Positions 22,637 to 31,546 of a stretch of DNA of 64,000 nucleotides are shown piece by piece. Source of the DNA: Komagataeibacter sp. FXV3 (lineage in GTDB: Bacteria > Pseudomonadota > Alphaproteobacteria > Acetobacterales > Acetobacteraceae); the NCBI RefSeq assembly GCF_015155755.1, contig NZ_VWPI01000167.1, forward strand, positions 35,412 through 99,411, read 5' to 3'. The number at the start of each line of letters is the position of its first letter. Within the stretch, counting starts at the first letter, position 1. Position numbers and translations under genes: made by a program. A model generated the notes under the pieces. The model saw only the letters and a program-made list of their open reading frames with translations. It did no database searches and was not told the DNA's origin.

Positions 22637-23530
22637 ATGATCGCAATCAGGAAATTCCCCGATTTATTGCCGGGCTTTAGCTGGCGGGATATCGAGGTGA
22701 ATGGCGTGCGGATCCGCACGGCTACCGGCGGAAACGGACCGCCGCTGCTCATGCTGCATGGTCATCCGCAGATGCATCTGACCTGGCACAAGGTTGCGCC
22801 CGCACTGGCGAAATGTTTTACCATCGTGGCCCCAGATCTGCGGGGTTATGGTGATAGCGCCAAGCCTGAAGGTGGGATGGATCACGCCAACTATTCCAAG
22901 CGGGTCATGGCGGATGATCAGGTTGGCGTCATGCACCAGCTTGGATTTGAACGGTTCATGGTTGTCGGGCATGACCGGGGCGGACGGGTGGCGCACCGCA
23001 TGGCGCTGGATGCACCGCAGTCGGTGGAAAAACTGGTGCTGATCGATATCGCACCGACAGCAACGATGTATGCCCGGACCAATATGGAATTCGCCCGACG
23101 CTATTTCTGGTGGTTTTTTCTGATCCAGGCCGCCCCCCTGCCTGAAAGGCTGATCAGTGGGGATCCAGACTTTTTTCTCGAAAGCCACATTGCAGGACAG
23201 ATCAAGATACCAGGATCGGTCGATCCGCGTGTCATGGCCGAATATCGTCGATGCTACGCCGACCCGGCAATGCACCATGCAGCGTGCGAAGACTACCGCG
23301 CTGCAGCAGGCATCGACCTCGTCCATGATGCAGCTGATGCAGACAAGCGGATTGAGGCCCCATTACTGGCTCTGTGGGGCGCACGTGGCACCGTGGTCGC
23401 GCTATATGATGTTGTCGAGACATGGCGCGAAAAAGCCGTGGACGTGCGGGGATACGCGATCGACTGTGGTCATAGTCCGCAGGAGGAAGCTCCGGTAGAA
23501 CTGTTGCATCGGCTTGATGCGTTTCTCTGA
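22637..23530 (+). CDS. haloacetate dehalogenase-like alpha/beta hydrolase
   Basis: A 297-residue alpha/beta hydrolase of the fluoroacetate/haloacetate dehalogenase (DehH1) group. It has HGHPQ after the first strands, the nucleophile motif GHDRGGR with Asp113 and the two carboxylate-binding Arg (114, 117), an acidic residue in LVLIDIAP, and the catalytic His in DCGHSPQEEAP. In defluorinases a YWHWFFL segment supplies His and Trp to the halide pocket; here it reads YFWWFFL, so the His is gone and fluoride specificity is doubtful. The ATG at 22637 with AGGTGAAAG upstream is preferred over a start 36 bases earlier. It is a single gene, with no regulator attached. Confidence 0.85.
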   Translation: MIAIRKFPDLLPGFSWRDIEVNGVRIRTATGGNGPPLLMLHGHPQMHLTWHKVAPALAKCFTIVAPDLRGYGDSAKPEGGMDHANYSKRVMADDQVGVMHQLGFERFMVVGHDRGGRVAHRMALDAPQSVEKLVLIDIAPTATMYARTNMEFARRYFWWFFLIQAAPLPERLISGDPDFFLESHIAGQIKIPGSVDPRVMAEYRRCYADPAMHHAACEDYRAAAGIDLVHDAADADKRIEAPLLALWGARGTVVALYDVVETWREKAVDVRGYAIDCGHSPQEEAPVELLHRLDAFL

Positions 23531-23665
23531 CCTTCGCGAAACAGTTGGAGAGTCAAAGCGCGATTTTCACCGCATTACAGTCAGTTATGCTTTGAAAAGC
23601 AGACCGATTCGATTCAGATGACGCGATCGCTGGAGATACCGATTGGTTGTGTGCGGATTCAGAGG

Positions 23666-24295
23666 TTACGGAGCGACTTCTGACCCGGATCGGCGGGAAG
23701 CGGCAGCATGCTCCAGATAGAGCCGCAGCATCGTAACGGCTTCCTTATCCTGGGCCGGGCGGGGGAGCGAATGATCCTGTGGCAGGGCAAAGATCGCCTT
23801 GACCAGATGCAGCAGCATCACGGCCCGTTCGTCATGTGGTCCCGGAGAACCACCCAGCCGTGACAACAGCTGGCCCATGCGCCCGATCAGCGCCTTGCGG
23901 AGCGTTCCTGTCCCATCTGGCAGGGTAACCCCGCTGTCGAGCAGGGAAAGGACGACTGAGCGTTCCGTCCGTAGACGCTGGATGATGTCCAGCAGTCCTT
24001 CTGCCGCGTCACGTGGCGACAGCGTCGGATCGCGGTCGACCAACTCATCCAGGGCATGCAGGAGCCGCGCGCCATAGCGTTCGAGCACTGCGGCGGCCAG
24101 CACGTCCTTGGTCGGGAAAAAACGGTAGAGCGAACCGATTGCCGTGCTGGCGCGGGCAGCGATCTCGGTCATTGTCGCCGCCTCGTAAGATTTCTCGCCA
24201 AAGACCGTTGTCGCGGCCGTAAGGATCGCTTCAACGCGGTCGCGTCCGCGCTGCCGCTTGGGCGCGAGTGGTGATGAACGGGGCGGGCTTGACAT
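23666..24295 (-). CDS. TetR/AcrR family regulator
   Basis: A 209-residue TetR-type repressor. The N-terminal helix-turn-helix is AATMTEIAARASTAIGSLYRFFPTKDVL at about residues 40-67. The C-terminal ligand domain is diverse, as usual. It is divergent from the YecD-like/AbrB-like pair. The 71-base gap holds two palindromes (24301-24312; 24322-24345) suited as operators, so it most likely represses that pair and itself. Confidence 0.9.
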   Translation of the reverse strand: MSSPPRSSPLAPKRQRGRDRVEAILTAATTVFGEKSYEAATMTEIAARASTAIGSLYRFFPTKDVLAAAVLERYGARLLHALDELVDRDPTLSPRDAAEGLLDIIQRLRTERSVVLSLLDSGVTLPDGTGTLRKALIGRMGQLLSRLGGSPGPHDERAVMLLHLVKAIFALPQDHSLPRPAQDKEAVTMLRLYLEHAAASRRSGSEVAP

Positions 24296-24296
24296 A

Positions 24297-24345
24297 ATGC
24301 GAGGGTACCCTCAACTTTCTTTTATGCGAGACAGTCCTCGCATAA
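24297..24345. promoter_or_regulatory. TetR-type operators between divergent genes
   Basis: TTATGCGAG (24322-24330) and CTCGCATAA (24337-24345) are perfect 9-base inverted arms with a 6-base spacer. GAGGGTACCCTC (24301-24312) is a second palindrome, with a further ATGCGAG half-site at 24297-24303 just before the TetR start codon. Confidence 0.8.
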
Positions 24346-24366
24346 CCGATTTTCCATTGCCGGTCG

Positions 24367-24981
24367 ATGTTTGACCCGACCATGTATCCAGATCCCGGAA
24401 GGCGCCGATCCGTGAACAGATTTGACCCGCGAACCACCGCCCTTGTCCTCATTGACCTGCAGAGTGGCATACTTGCCCTGCCAACCGCCCCGCGGCCATC
24501 GTCGCAGGTGCTGGAGAACGGTAAATCGCTTGCTGCCCGCTTCCGGGATGCAGGTGCGACGGTCGTACTGGTTCGGGTTGCGTTTGCGCCCGACTTCGCC
24601 GACGCGCCGCCCGGTCTGGCCGACCAGCCCTTAAGCCCGCCGGAAGGCGGCCTGCCAACGGACTGGGCGCGCCTGGCCGATGGGCTGGCAGCACCCGGCG
24701 ATATCGTCATCACCAAACATCAGTGGGGGGCATTTACCGGCACGGAACTTGACCTGCAATTCCGCAGGCGGGGCATCCGGACGGTCGTGCTGGGCGGTAT
24801 TGCTACGAATTTCGGGGTTGAATCCACCGCACGGCATGGCTGGGAACTTGGCTACCATATTGTCATCGCCGAGGATCTCTGCACTAGCCTGTCAGCAGAC
24901 CTTCACGATGTCTCCATCCGCTCGATCCTCCCGCGGATCGCACGCGTGCTGCCTTCCGATACAATCGTGTTTGGCGGTTAA
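24367..24981 (+). CDS. YecD-like isochorismatase-family protein
   Basis: A 204-residue protein with the isochorismatase fold: TALVLIDLQSGI near the start, KHQWGAFTGTELDLQ with the catalytic Lys, then GGIATNFGVESTARHGWELGY. In most of the family the third motif holds the catalytic Cys; here Phe replaces it, as in the E. coli YecD type group, which also lacks the Cys. So it is probably not an isochorismatase or nicotinamidase. A GTG at 24412 starts closer to the conserved domain and may be the true start. It is followed four bases later by a membrane-protein gene. Confidence 0.82.
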   Translation: MFDPTMYPDPGRRRSVNRFDPRTTALVLIDLQSGILALPTAPRPSSQVLENGKSLAARFRDAGATVVLVRVAFAPDFADAPPGLADQPLSPPEGGLPTDWARLADGLAAPGDIVITKHQWGAFTGTELDLQFRRRGIRTVVLGGIATNFGVESTARHGWELGYHIVIAEDLCTSLSADLHDVSIRSILPRIARVLPSDTIVFGG

Positions 24982-24984
24982 GCG

Positions 24985-26073
24985 GTGAGGGTGGGGCCAT
25001 CCGCATGGCTGGTGACCGGGCGATGGGGCTTACTGGCGCTGCTTTCGCTGGTTTTCGGTATGCTTCTGGCCGTTTTACGCCTGCCGGCCGCGCCGCTGCT
25101 GGGACCACTGGGGACGGCGGTCGTACTGGCCACACGGGGCGACGCGGTCCGTATTCCCCGCTGGGCCTTTCTCGGCGCACAGGGTGTGGTCGGGGTCATG
25201 ATCGCCAGCTATCTTTCAGCCTCGATCTTTCACGAAATGGCAGCCAGTTGGCCGGTCTTTGTTGCCGGTACGTTTTCTACCCTGTCTGCGGCAGCCCTTC
25301 TCGGCTGGCTGCTGACACGTTCGCGCCTGCTACCCGGCAATACCGCGATCTGGGGTTCGTCACCCGGTGCGGCCACGGTCATGACCCTGATGGCGGAATC
25401 ATACGGGGCAGATATGCGGCTCGTCGCCTTCATGCAATATCTGCGCGTGGCGTGCTGCGCCGTCATTGCGGCTGTTGTTGCGCGCGTAGCCGGAACGCCG
25501 TCCGCCCCGCTGGTCGTGGCACAGACCCTCTCATGGCAGGGTGCTTTACTTGCGCTTGTGATCGCGCTGGCAGGCAGCGCCTTGGGCACCCGTCTGCGCG
25601 TGCCGGCCGGGGGACTGCTTGTGCCCATGGGGATCGGGATGGCTGCAAGGCTTGGCGCCCACCTGCCGATCGAACAGCCGCATCTTCTGCTGGTCGCGGC
25701 CTATGCCCTGGTCGGGTGGGGCATCGGCATGCGGTTTACGCCAGATGTGCTGGCTTATGCCGGACGTGTCTTTCCACGTGTGCTGGGTTCCATCCTCGCG
25801 CTGATTGCGGTGTGTGGCGGCTTTGCATTGGTGCTGGCCCGGCTGGCGCATGTGGATCTGCTGACGGCTTATCTTGCAACCAGCCCTGGTGGAGCTGATT
25901 CCGTCTCCATTATCGCCTCGACCACAAAAGTGGACATGCCTTTCGTCATTGCCATGCAGGTCGCCCGGTTTTTCTGTGTTCTGGTCACCGGGCCAGCTTT
26001 GGCGCGTTTTCTGTCCCGCAGATCGTCGGGAAAAGGGCAGCGCGATGTGTCGCAAGAAATACACGGGAAATAG
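24985..26073 (+). CDS. AbrB-like membrane protein (duplicated domain)
   Basis: A 362-residue integral membrane protein of the group named AbrB duplication (older name: putative ammonia monooxygenase). About ten hydrophobic segments are seen, with two repeated halves: LPAAPLLGPLGTAVVL with SSPGAATVMTLMAESYGAD, and VPAGGLLVPMGIGMAAR with SPGGADSVSIIAS. The substrate is not known for certain. It starts with GTG four bases after the YecD-like stop, so the two are co-translated and under the divergent TetR. Confidence 0.85.
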   Translation: MRVGPSAWLVTGRWGLLALLSLVFGMLLAVLRLPAAPLLGPLGTAVVLATRGDAVRIPRWAFLGAQGVVGVMIASYLSASIFHEMAASWPVFVAGTFSTLSAAALLGWLLTRSRLLPGNTAIWGSSPGAATVMTLMAESYGADMRLVAFMQYLRVACCAVIAAVVARVAGTPSAPLVVAQTLSWQGALLALVIALAGSALGTRLRVPAGGLLVPMGIGMAARLGAHLPIEQPHLLLVAAYALVGWGIGMRFTPDVLAYAGRVFPRVLGSILALIAVCGGFALVLARLAHVDLLTAYLATSPGGADSVSIIASTTKVDMPFVIAMQVARFFCVLVTGPALARFLSRRSSGKGQRDVSQEIHGK

Positions 26074-26279
26074 GCGAAAAGGAGGAGGGGCTTGCTGAAG
26101 ACCAATGCGACAGATCCCGCCCTTGCAAATCCGCTTGCGCTGAGGCGTGACGACAATTTTGGTTGATGGCGGGAGTAGCGATCTGGCCATCAGGGTGTAG
26201 TCATTTACCCCGCTTGTCTGGCGCGCGGCATCTTCTTTCGCCGTATCCCCGTTTGACGGTCATATCCATTCCGATGATG

Positions 26280-27092
26280 TCATAGCTTCCTGAAGTCGCG
26301 TGGAATGATGCCGGTTTTCCTGCGAAACATTTGTGTAAAATGGCTCGCACTCTCGTAGCCACTGGTCAGGGCGATCTCGATGATGGACCTGTTGGTCTGT
26401 GATAGAAGGTCCTTCGCATGGTCCACACGCCGCCGGATAAACCAGCGTGACGGGCTTTGCCCCATGGTGTTGTGGAATGACCGGCTGAAATGAAACCGGC
26501 TCATCCCGCACAACCCGGCCAGAAAATCGAGATCGAACGGTTCGGCGAGATGGGCCTCCATATGATCAAGCGCCTTGCGCAGCTTCCACGCTGGCAGTTG
26601 TGCGGGTCTGGACGTGGGCGAAGGCTGTGTCTGGGCATAATGACGCAGAAGATGGACAGTCAGACTTTCCAGAAGTCCGTTCACAAATAGAGAACTGGCC
26701 GAATGAGTCGTCTGGATCTCGGCCGTCAGGCCTGTCAGAACGCCAGAGATAAATGCGTCCTGAACACCGGCAATGTCGCGCATGGAGAGCCGTGATGGAG
26801 TAAGCCCCAACGATCGGGCGGCCCGGTTCACCAGAGGACGCCTAAACCCCAGATAAAGATGCAGGACTTCAAACGGACGGTCCGGATCAGCCTGCCAGCG
26901 CATGAGGTAAGGCGCATCGGTCTGTGTCAGGAAAAATGATCCGGACCCGGCCTCACTTTTCGTCCATTCACCTGTCAGTTCGCGTTCCTCGACCTGTGCT
27001 TCTCCTGAGATGACCCGCACCAGAAAATGTTCGGCCACAGCCGGGACAAGCTCTTCATCTTCGTGTTGCGGCCGATGGAATATCCGCATCAT
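26280..27092 (-). CDS. AraC family regulator
   Basis: A 270-residue transcription factor. The N-terminal cupin-like half includes HFLVRVISGEAQVEERELTG; the C-terminal double helix-turn-helix has PFDLDFLAGLCGMSRFHFSR and VDHAKDLLSQTNRSIIEIALTSGYES split over the last 100 residues. The expected AraC signature is present (GYESASHFTQMFRRKTGIIPRDFRK, shown here in part). Its target is unclear: no clear partner gene lies next to it, since the divergent side holds only an MFS remnant, which may be what is left of its regulated gene. Confidence 0.9.
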   Translation of the reverse strand: MMRIFHRPQHEDEELVPAVAEHFLVRVISGEAQVEERELTGEWTKSEAGSGSFFLTQTDAPYLMRWQADPDRPFEVLHLYLGFRRPLVNRAARSLGLTPSRLSMRDIAGVQDAFISGVLTGLTAEIQTTHSASSLFVNGLLESLTVHLLRHYAQTQPSPTSRPAQLPAWKLRKALDHMEAHLAEPFDLDFLAGLCGMSRFHFSRSFHNTMGQSPSRWFIRRRVDHAKDLLSQTNRSIIEIALTSGYESASHFTQMFRRKTGIIPRDFRKL

Positions 27093-27159
27093 AAAATGTT
27101 GGTCTGGAACAGGCTTTCTTTCACGACCCTAAAGTTCCAGATTGGAAAGGCCCGGATCA

Positions 27160-27360
27160 TCATCCCGGCGTCTTCCTGGCCGTATCGGCCAGCGCGGTTT
27201 GGAGCAACGTCGTGACTTCGCCAAATGTCAGCCTCCATATCGTGATACCAATCATGATCACTGCAGGCGAGGCTGATTCGATGGCGAAAGCCGCGGTTAC
27301 GGCCGCGAATAAGGCGAAGCCTAATACGACCGATAAGGGGTCAATGCGAGGGTGGGCTGC
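27160..27360 (-). pseudogene. MFS transporter fragment
   Basis: The minus strand encodes an open stretch of about 60 residues: IDPLSVVLGFALFAAVTAA, then ITIWRLTFGEVTTLLQTALADTA, then a stop. This matches the inner part of an MFS exporter (LWGxxFGGxPTLLQTALADA). Both the front and the back of the gene are missing. It is a remnant cut on the left by the AraC region and on the right by the nuclease gene. Confidence 0.7.
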
Positions 27361-27414
27361 AGTCGCTTCAATCTTATCGTAACTTGCGTCAGAACAGGCG
27401 ATGTAGTGCAGATA

Positions 27415-28692
27415 TCACACTGGGGTCAGAAGATGGGAAATGCTCTGTATCGGTTTCAGACCATGGCCAAAACGCCTAATTGCCTCACGATCCTTCTCCA
27501 GTGCTCCATAAGGCAGATACCGGACTTTCAGATCAGCAATCCTGCTGAAAGCCGGTCGCTTCAACTGTTCCCGCACATCAATCTCCCGCTTGTCCGGCGC
27601 GACAAGAAACATCCCTTCCAGAGCCTGCGCCGCTGACCCGAGAGCAAGGTCGAGCATCCGCACGATACCGGAATAGATGGTCGTTGAGTGCTCAACCTCG
27701 AATGCTGCAACAATCCTATGGCTTTCCCGGTCAAGCCATAAGACGTCGATCAGACGCACGGATTCCGCTCCCTGCGTTTCCGTCGTGAACCCCGGCAATA
27801 CCGACAGGCAACCATCCCCCAGCTTGCCGTCCTGCCATGGACGGCTGCGATCATTGGCGGCAATCCAGACATCGTAACCCAAAGAGAGCCCGAGATCACG
27901 AAGCCATCCCTGAATCTCGGTATGAGTATGATCTGTTTCCCGCTCCGCAGCGAGAGTTCGGGCCTCTTTTGCGCTCTGCTCCCTAACCTGGTGAAGATCG
28001 GCTTCCCAGAGTTTTCGTGCTGTTTCGTTATCTTCGAGAGGCGGCGCTGTATAACGTCCGCTTCCGAGATCAAACAGCAGTCCTCCGATAGCACCAAGAT
28101 CATTGGAAAGCAGCGCACGATAGGTTGCATTCAGCTTTAGTATCCCTTGCCGCATGGCAAGATATTCCTCCCATCGCCCCAGCTTCACCTTTGATCCGGT
28201 CAGGGCGTTATAGCCCTTCACGATCGCCGTATTGAAAGGTGGCATGATCGTGGGATGCAGGAAATACAGCAGATTGGCGACAGCTGGCCCCAGCCCTTTT
28301 ATCTTCCTGGCGTCGATTGCATGAATGGCCGAGACTACATGCTCTTCGGTATTGCAGCACAGACAGGTATCGAGAAGCTGCCCAAATGCTTTCTGATTGG
28401 CGGGATTTTCGTAGATGTCGGGAATGCGTAACTTCGGTTTCCACAAGAATGCATGATCCGCACCCTTGAAAATCTGACGCTGCTCAGCAATCGAATGTAC
28501 AACTGTTTCCAAGGAGGAGCCACGATAGGCAACCCCGAATGTACCAGCGGCTATCTCAGCCACAACCAGCTGCAGACCGCGACGGATAGACCGGAAGTTT
28601 TTGAGGCGTTCATCCCACAAGAACCAACTCTGATAGGTCCCTGCCGGATCATCTCGCCAGCGAAGGATAAGGTCTCGAATGAGGTCTGTCAT
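27415..28692 (-). CDS. predicted restriction-type nuclease with HhH and PD-(D/E)XK parts
   Basis: A 425-residue protein of no named family known to me. Around residues 129-160, ARKIKGLGPAVANLLYFLHP then PFNTAIVKGYNAL resembles a helix-hairpin-helix DNA-binding part. A C-terminal domain from about 255 has a Glu-bearing helix (E259, QGWLRDLG), then LIDVLW (Asp316) and AAFEVEHSTTIYSGIVRM (Glu332, Glu334), the pattern of a PD-(D/E)XK nuclease with FEVEHS. Similar proteins are annotated as type II-like restriction enzymes. No methyltransferase lies next to it. Its neighbour is an interrupted MFS gene, which suggests a mobile defence insertion. Confidence 0.7.
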   Translation of the reverse strand: MTDLIRDLILRWRDDPAGTYQSWFLWDERLKNFRSIRRGLQLVVAEIAAGTFGVAYRGSSLETVVHSIAEQRQIFKGADHAFLWKPKLRIPDIYENPANQKAFGQLLDTCLCCNTEEHVVSAIHAIDARKIKGLGPAVANLLYFLHPTIMPPFNTAIVKGYNALTGSKVKLGRWEEYLAMRQGILKLNATYRALLSNDLGAIGGLLFDLGSGRYTAPPLEDNETARKLWEADLHQVREQSAKEARTLAAERETDHTHTEIQGWLRDLGLSLGYDVWIAANDRSRPWQDGKLGDGCLSVLPGFTTETQGAESVRLIDVLWLDRESHRIVAAFEVEHSTTIYSGIVRMLDLALGSAAQALEGMFLVAPDKREIDVREQLKRPAFSRIADLKVRYLPYGALEKDREAIRRFGHGLKPIQSISHLLTPV

Positions 28693-28849
28693 TTACCCGC
28701 AAACTAACATTCCGTTCTCCCCAGATACTGATTGTAACAGGGATATAGGTCAATACCTGCCGGGTCTCGCATAGTGGCCGGCATTTCGCTTGGGGTGCCG
28801 ACGCCGGTTTTCCTTGACGCAAAACATCAGAAGGGCCAGCGATCATATA

Positions 28850-30112
28850 ATGGATACTATCAGCCTTATTGCCCTGCTTTTCGTACTCGCCGCAGCCTTT
28901 AGCATTCTCAATCACCACACGTTTCGCGTTCCAGCGACAATCGGTGTCCTGATCTTTTCGCTGCTGGCATCCCTGCTGGTTGTGGTTTTGAACCTGCTGA
29001 TTCCGGACTATGATCTGCAGGCTCTGTCGCGGTCTATGCTGGGGATCATCAATCTACCCGTAGCGCTTCTGAACGGTGTGCTATCACTTCTTCTCTTTGC
29101 GGGAGCCATGCAGGTTGATGTCGGGCACCTGCGTGCCAAATTGATGTCCGTGACAGCCCTCTCTGTCCTTGGAACGGTGTTGGCTGTGGTCCTTCTGGCG
29201 GGTGCAGTCTGGAGTATTTTGCCCCTGATGGGCCATGCCGTTCCGTTTTCATGGTGCATCGTGCTCGGTGCGATTCTCGCACCCACAGATCCGGTTTCGG
29301 TCGTGGGCATGCTGAAGCGTCTGCGACTTCCGGGACCACTTCAGGCAGTTTTCGCGGGCGAGAGTCTGTTCAATGACGGTGTGGGAGTTGTTATTTTTGG
29401 TGTGACGATCGGGTTGGCGACCGGAGACAGTCAGGGTCTGGCCGCTTCTGCGATTGTGCTCAGCTTTTGCCGTGAGGCGCTTGGTGGTGGTCTGTTAGGT
29501 GCCATGACCGGATGGATCGCGCTTCGTGTACTCAAGGAGCAACGGGATCCGCATATCGATCTGCTGACGTCATTGGCCCTAGCGACCGGAACCTTCAGTA
29601 TCGCCAGCCATCTTGGCATGTCAGGCGCGATAGCTGTCGTCGTGGCTGGATTGTGTTTTGGAACCAGCTATAGCGATTCCGTTTTCGATGAAGCATCCCG
29701 CCAGAACCTCGATGTCGCGTGGACCCTTATGGACGAAGTGCTGAATGTCCTGCTATTCATGCTTATCGGTTTTGAAATTCTGGAGATCACGCCGCGTCTG
29801 TTTACCATGATGGCGACGCTCATGGTGATTCCGCTGTCTATTGTCGTGCGCGCACTGAGCGTGTTGTTCTCCACTCTTCCGATTCATCTCAGACAATGGG
29901 AACGGGGCCGTGTTCTTGGTATCCTGACCTGGGGTGGTTTGCGCGGTGGCATCTCGGTCTCACTGGCGCTTGGATTGCCTCCAGGTGAATTGCGCAATCT
30001 GTTGCTGCCTGTCTGTTACGGTGTGGTGGTGTTTACCACCATCGTACAGGGACTGACCATGGAATGGGTCGTCCGCAGGCTTTACCCATCATCAACATCC
30101 GGGCCAGAATGA
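28850..30112 (+). CDS. Na+/H+ (cation:proton) antiporter, CPA1 type
   Basis: A 420-residue NhaP-like antiporter with about 11-13 membrane helices. The core motifs LGAILAPTDPVSVV and AGESLFNDGVGVVIFG hold the conserved TDP and ND residues for ion exchange; TWGGLRGGISVSLALGLPP is also typical. It sits in the inner membrane and exchanges Na+ (or K+/Li+) for protons. The chosen ATG at 28850 starts with MDTISLIALLF, directly a membrane segment; an upstream in-frame ATG adds 20 residues of no clear signal. It faces the ClC gene tail to tail. Confidence 0.92.
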   Translation: MDTISLIALLFVLAAAFSILNHHTFRVPATIGVLIFSLLASLLVVVLNLLIPDYDLQALSRSMLGIINLPVALLNGVLSLLLFAGAMQVDVGHLRAKLMSVTALSVLGTVLAVVLLAGAVWSILPLMGHAVPFSWCIVLGAILAPTDPVSVVGMLKRLRLPGPLQAVFAGESLFNDGVGVVIFGVTIGLATGDSQGLAASAIVLSFCREALGGGLLGAMTGWIALRVLKEQRDPHIDLLTSLALATGTFSIASHLGMSGAIAVVVAGLCFGTSYSDSVFDEASRQNLDVAWTLMDEVLNVLLFMLIGFEILEITPRLFTMMATLMVIPLSIVVRALSVLFSTLPIHLRQWERGRVLGILTWGGLRGGISVSLALGLPPGELRNLLLPVCYGVVVFTTIVQGLTMEWVVRRLYPSSTSGPE

Positions 30113-30157
30113 TTTCTCATGAAACATGCGGCGACAAAATGCCTGTAGGTCAATCAG

Positions 30158-31480
30158 TCAGCGTCTGCCGACTGCTGCCCTAAGTCGTAAGGCCTCGTAG
30201 ATCGGGGTATCTCCGCATGCACCTGCCACCACCATTGCTGAGAAGCTTCCGCACAGGAGCGGTAATACAAGATCGGATGATCCGGTCATTTCCATGACGA
30301 GGATAATGCCCGTCACGGGTGATCGAACGGATCCTGCGAACATTGAAGCCATGCCAACAATCACGAACGGCGCAGTTGCCAGTGCTGTGTCCGGGCTCAG
30401 TATTTGTGCGACAAAGCTGCAGGCCAACCCTGATAGTGCCCCCAAGGCAAGCATAGGCGCGAATAATCCGCCAGGTGTCGCGGCAGCATAGGAAACTGCC
30501 CCGAATACCAAGCGGAAAACGAACAGGAGGGGAATAAGATGCCAGTTTATCGTATTACTTATTGCGGCCTGGGTGATCCAGTCGCCTCCACCCGCCAGAT
30601 GGGGATCAAGCCATACGACAAGTCCGGCCAGTCCGCCGATTAGGGTGGCTCTGGTGTATATGCTGACAGGCAGACGGTCGGCAAGGCGCAGTGCTGCAAG
30701 AATTGTTCGGTTGTATCCGACTGCCAGTAGGCCTGTCATGAGACCAGTCATGACAAAGAATAACTGCTTCGCAACTGCTGTAGGTAGAACCGGATAAGAT
30801 GCGATGAAATCGGGCTGACTGCCTAGAATGCCACGACTGAACATAATGGCTGAGATGGACGCTCCGAGCGCTGCGCAGACCATTCTCGCCTCAAATTGGC
30901 CCACCAGTTCTTCCAGGACAAAAACGGCACCTGCGGCTGGCGCATTGAAGGCCGTTGCAAGACCTGCTCCCGCGCCAGCGGCAAGAAGGGCACGGCAGTC
31001 TGCACGTCCCAGTGAGAGCCGTCGTGCGATCGCATCGGCTACTGCGGCTCCCATCTGTACGCTAGGCCCTTCGCGTCCCAGGGCCAGACCACTCCCAATC
31101 GCCAGTAGACCGCCGACGAATTTGACCGGGATGAGTGGCCATGACGCCGGGCCGGTAATGCCCGATAGCACGGCTTCGACATGAGGAATGCCGCTGCCTG
31201 CCGCCAGCGGTGCAAGGCGGCGTACCATTTCTACAGCTGTCAGAGCTGCCAGGGCAACGCCGACGACCAGAAAGGAGCCTCCCCACGGCGAACCATGCAG
31301 AAACCAAGGGGCCATCTCCGTTCGCGTGAATTCCAGCCACTCCAGAAACAGGCGAAAGGTTCCGCAGATCGTACCGGTTGCGATGCCGATCAGGATTGAC
31401 GCTGACGCGAGGAAAACCAGACTGCAGGAACTGTCGGTTCGTTCTGAGTGCGGTGTTCTATCTGGCACCTGCTGTAGCAC
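30158..31480 (-). CDS. ClC-family chloride channel/antiporter
   Basis: A 440-residue ClC protein with the selectivity motifs GSGIPHVEA, GREGPSVQ (gating Glu) and the GLFAPML-type loop near residue 340. The internal proton-pathway Glu is matched by VLEELVGQFEAR, so it is likely a H+/Cl- exchanger rather than a channel. The C-terminal CBS domains of some relatives are absent. It lies in the inner membrane. It follows another ClC gene in the same direction by 66 bases, so the two could be one transcript. Confidence 0.92.
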   Translation of the reverse strand: MLQQVPDRTPHSERTDSSCSLVFLASASILIGIATGTICGTFRLFLEWLEFTRTEMAPWFLHGSPWGGSFLVVGVALAALTAVEMVRRLAPLAAGSGIPHVEAVLSGITGPASWPLIPVKFVGGLLAIGSGLALGREGPSVQMGAAVADAIARRLSLGRADCRALLAAGAGAGLATAFNAPAAGAVFVLEELVGQFEARMVCAALGASISAIMFSRGILGSQPDFIASYPVLPTAVAKQLFFVMTGLMTGLLAVGYNRTILAALRLADRLPVSIYTRATLIGGLAGLVVWLDPHLAGGGDWITQAAISNTINWHLIPLLFVFRLVFGAVSYAAATPGGLFAPMLALGALSGLACSFVAQILSPDTALATAPFVIVGMASMFAGSVRSPVTGIILVMEMTGSSDLVLPLLCGSFSAMVVAGACGDTPIYEALRLRAAVGRR

Positions 31481-31546
31481 GGCGTCTTCTTTCGTTGACT
31501 GAGGTTCCCCGGCTTCGAATGCGACATCTGCGATCCGGGTCGCTGT

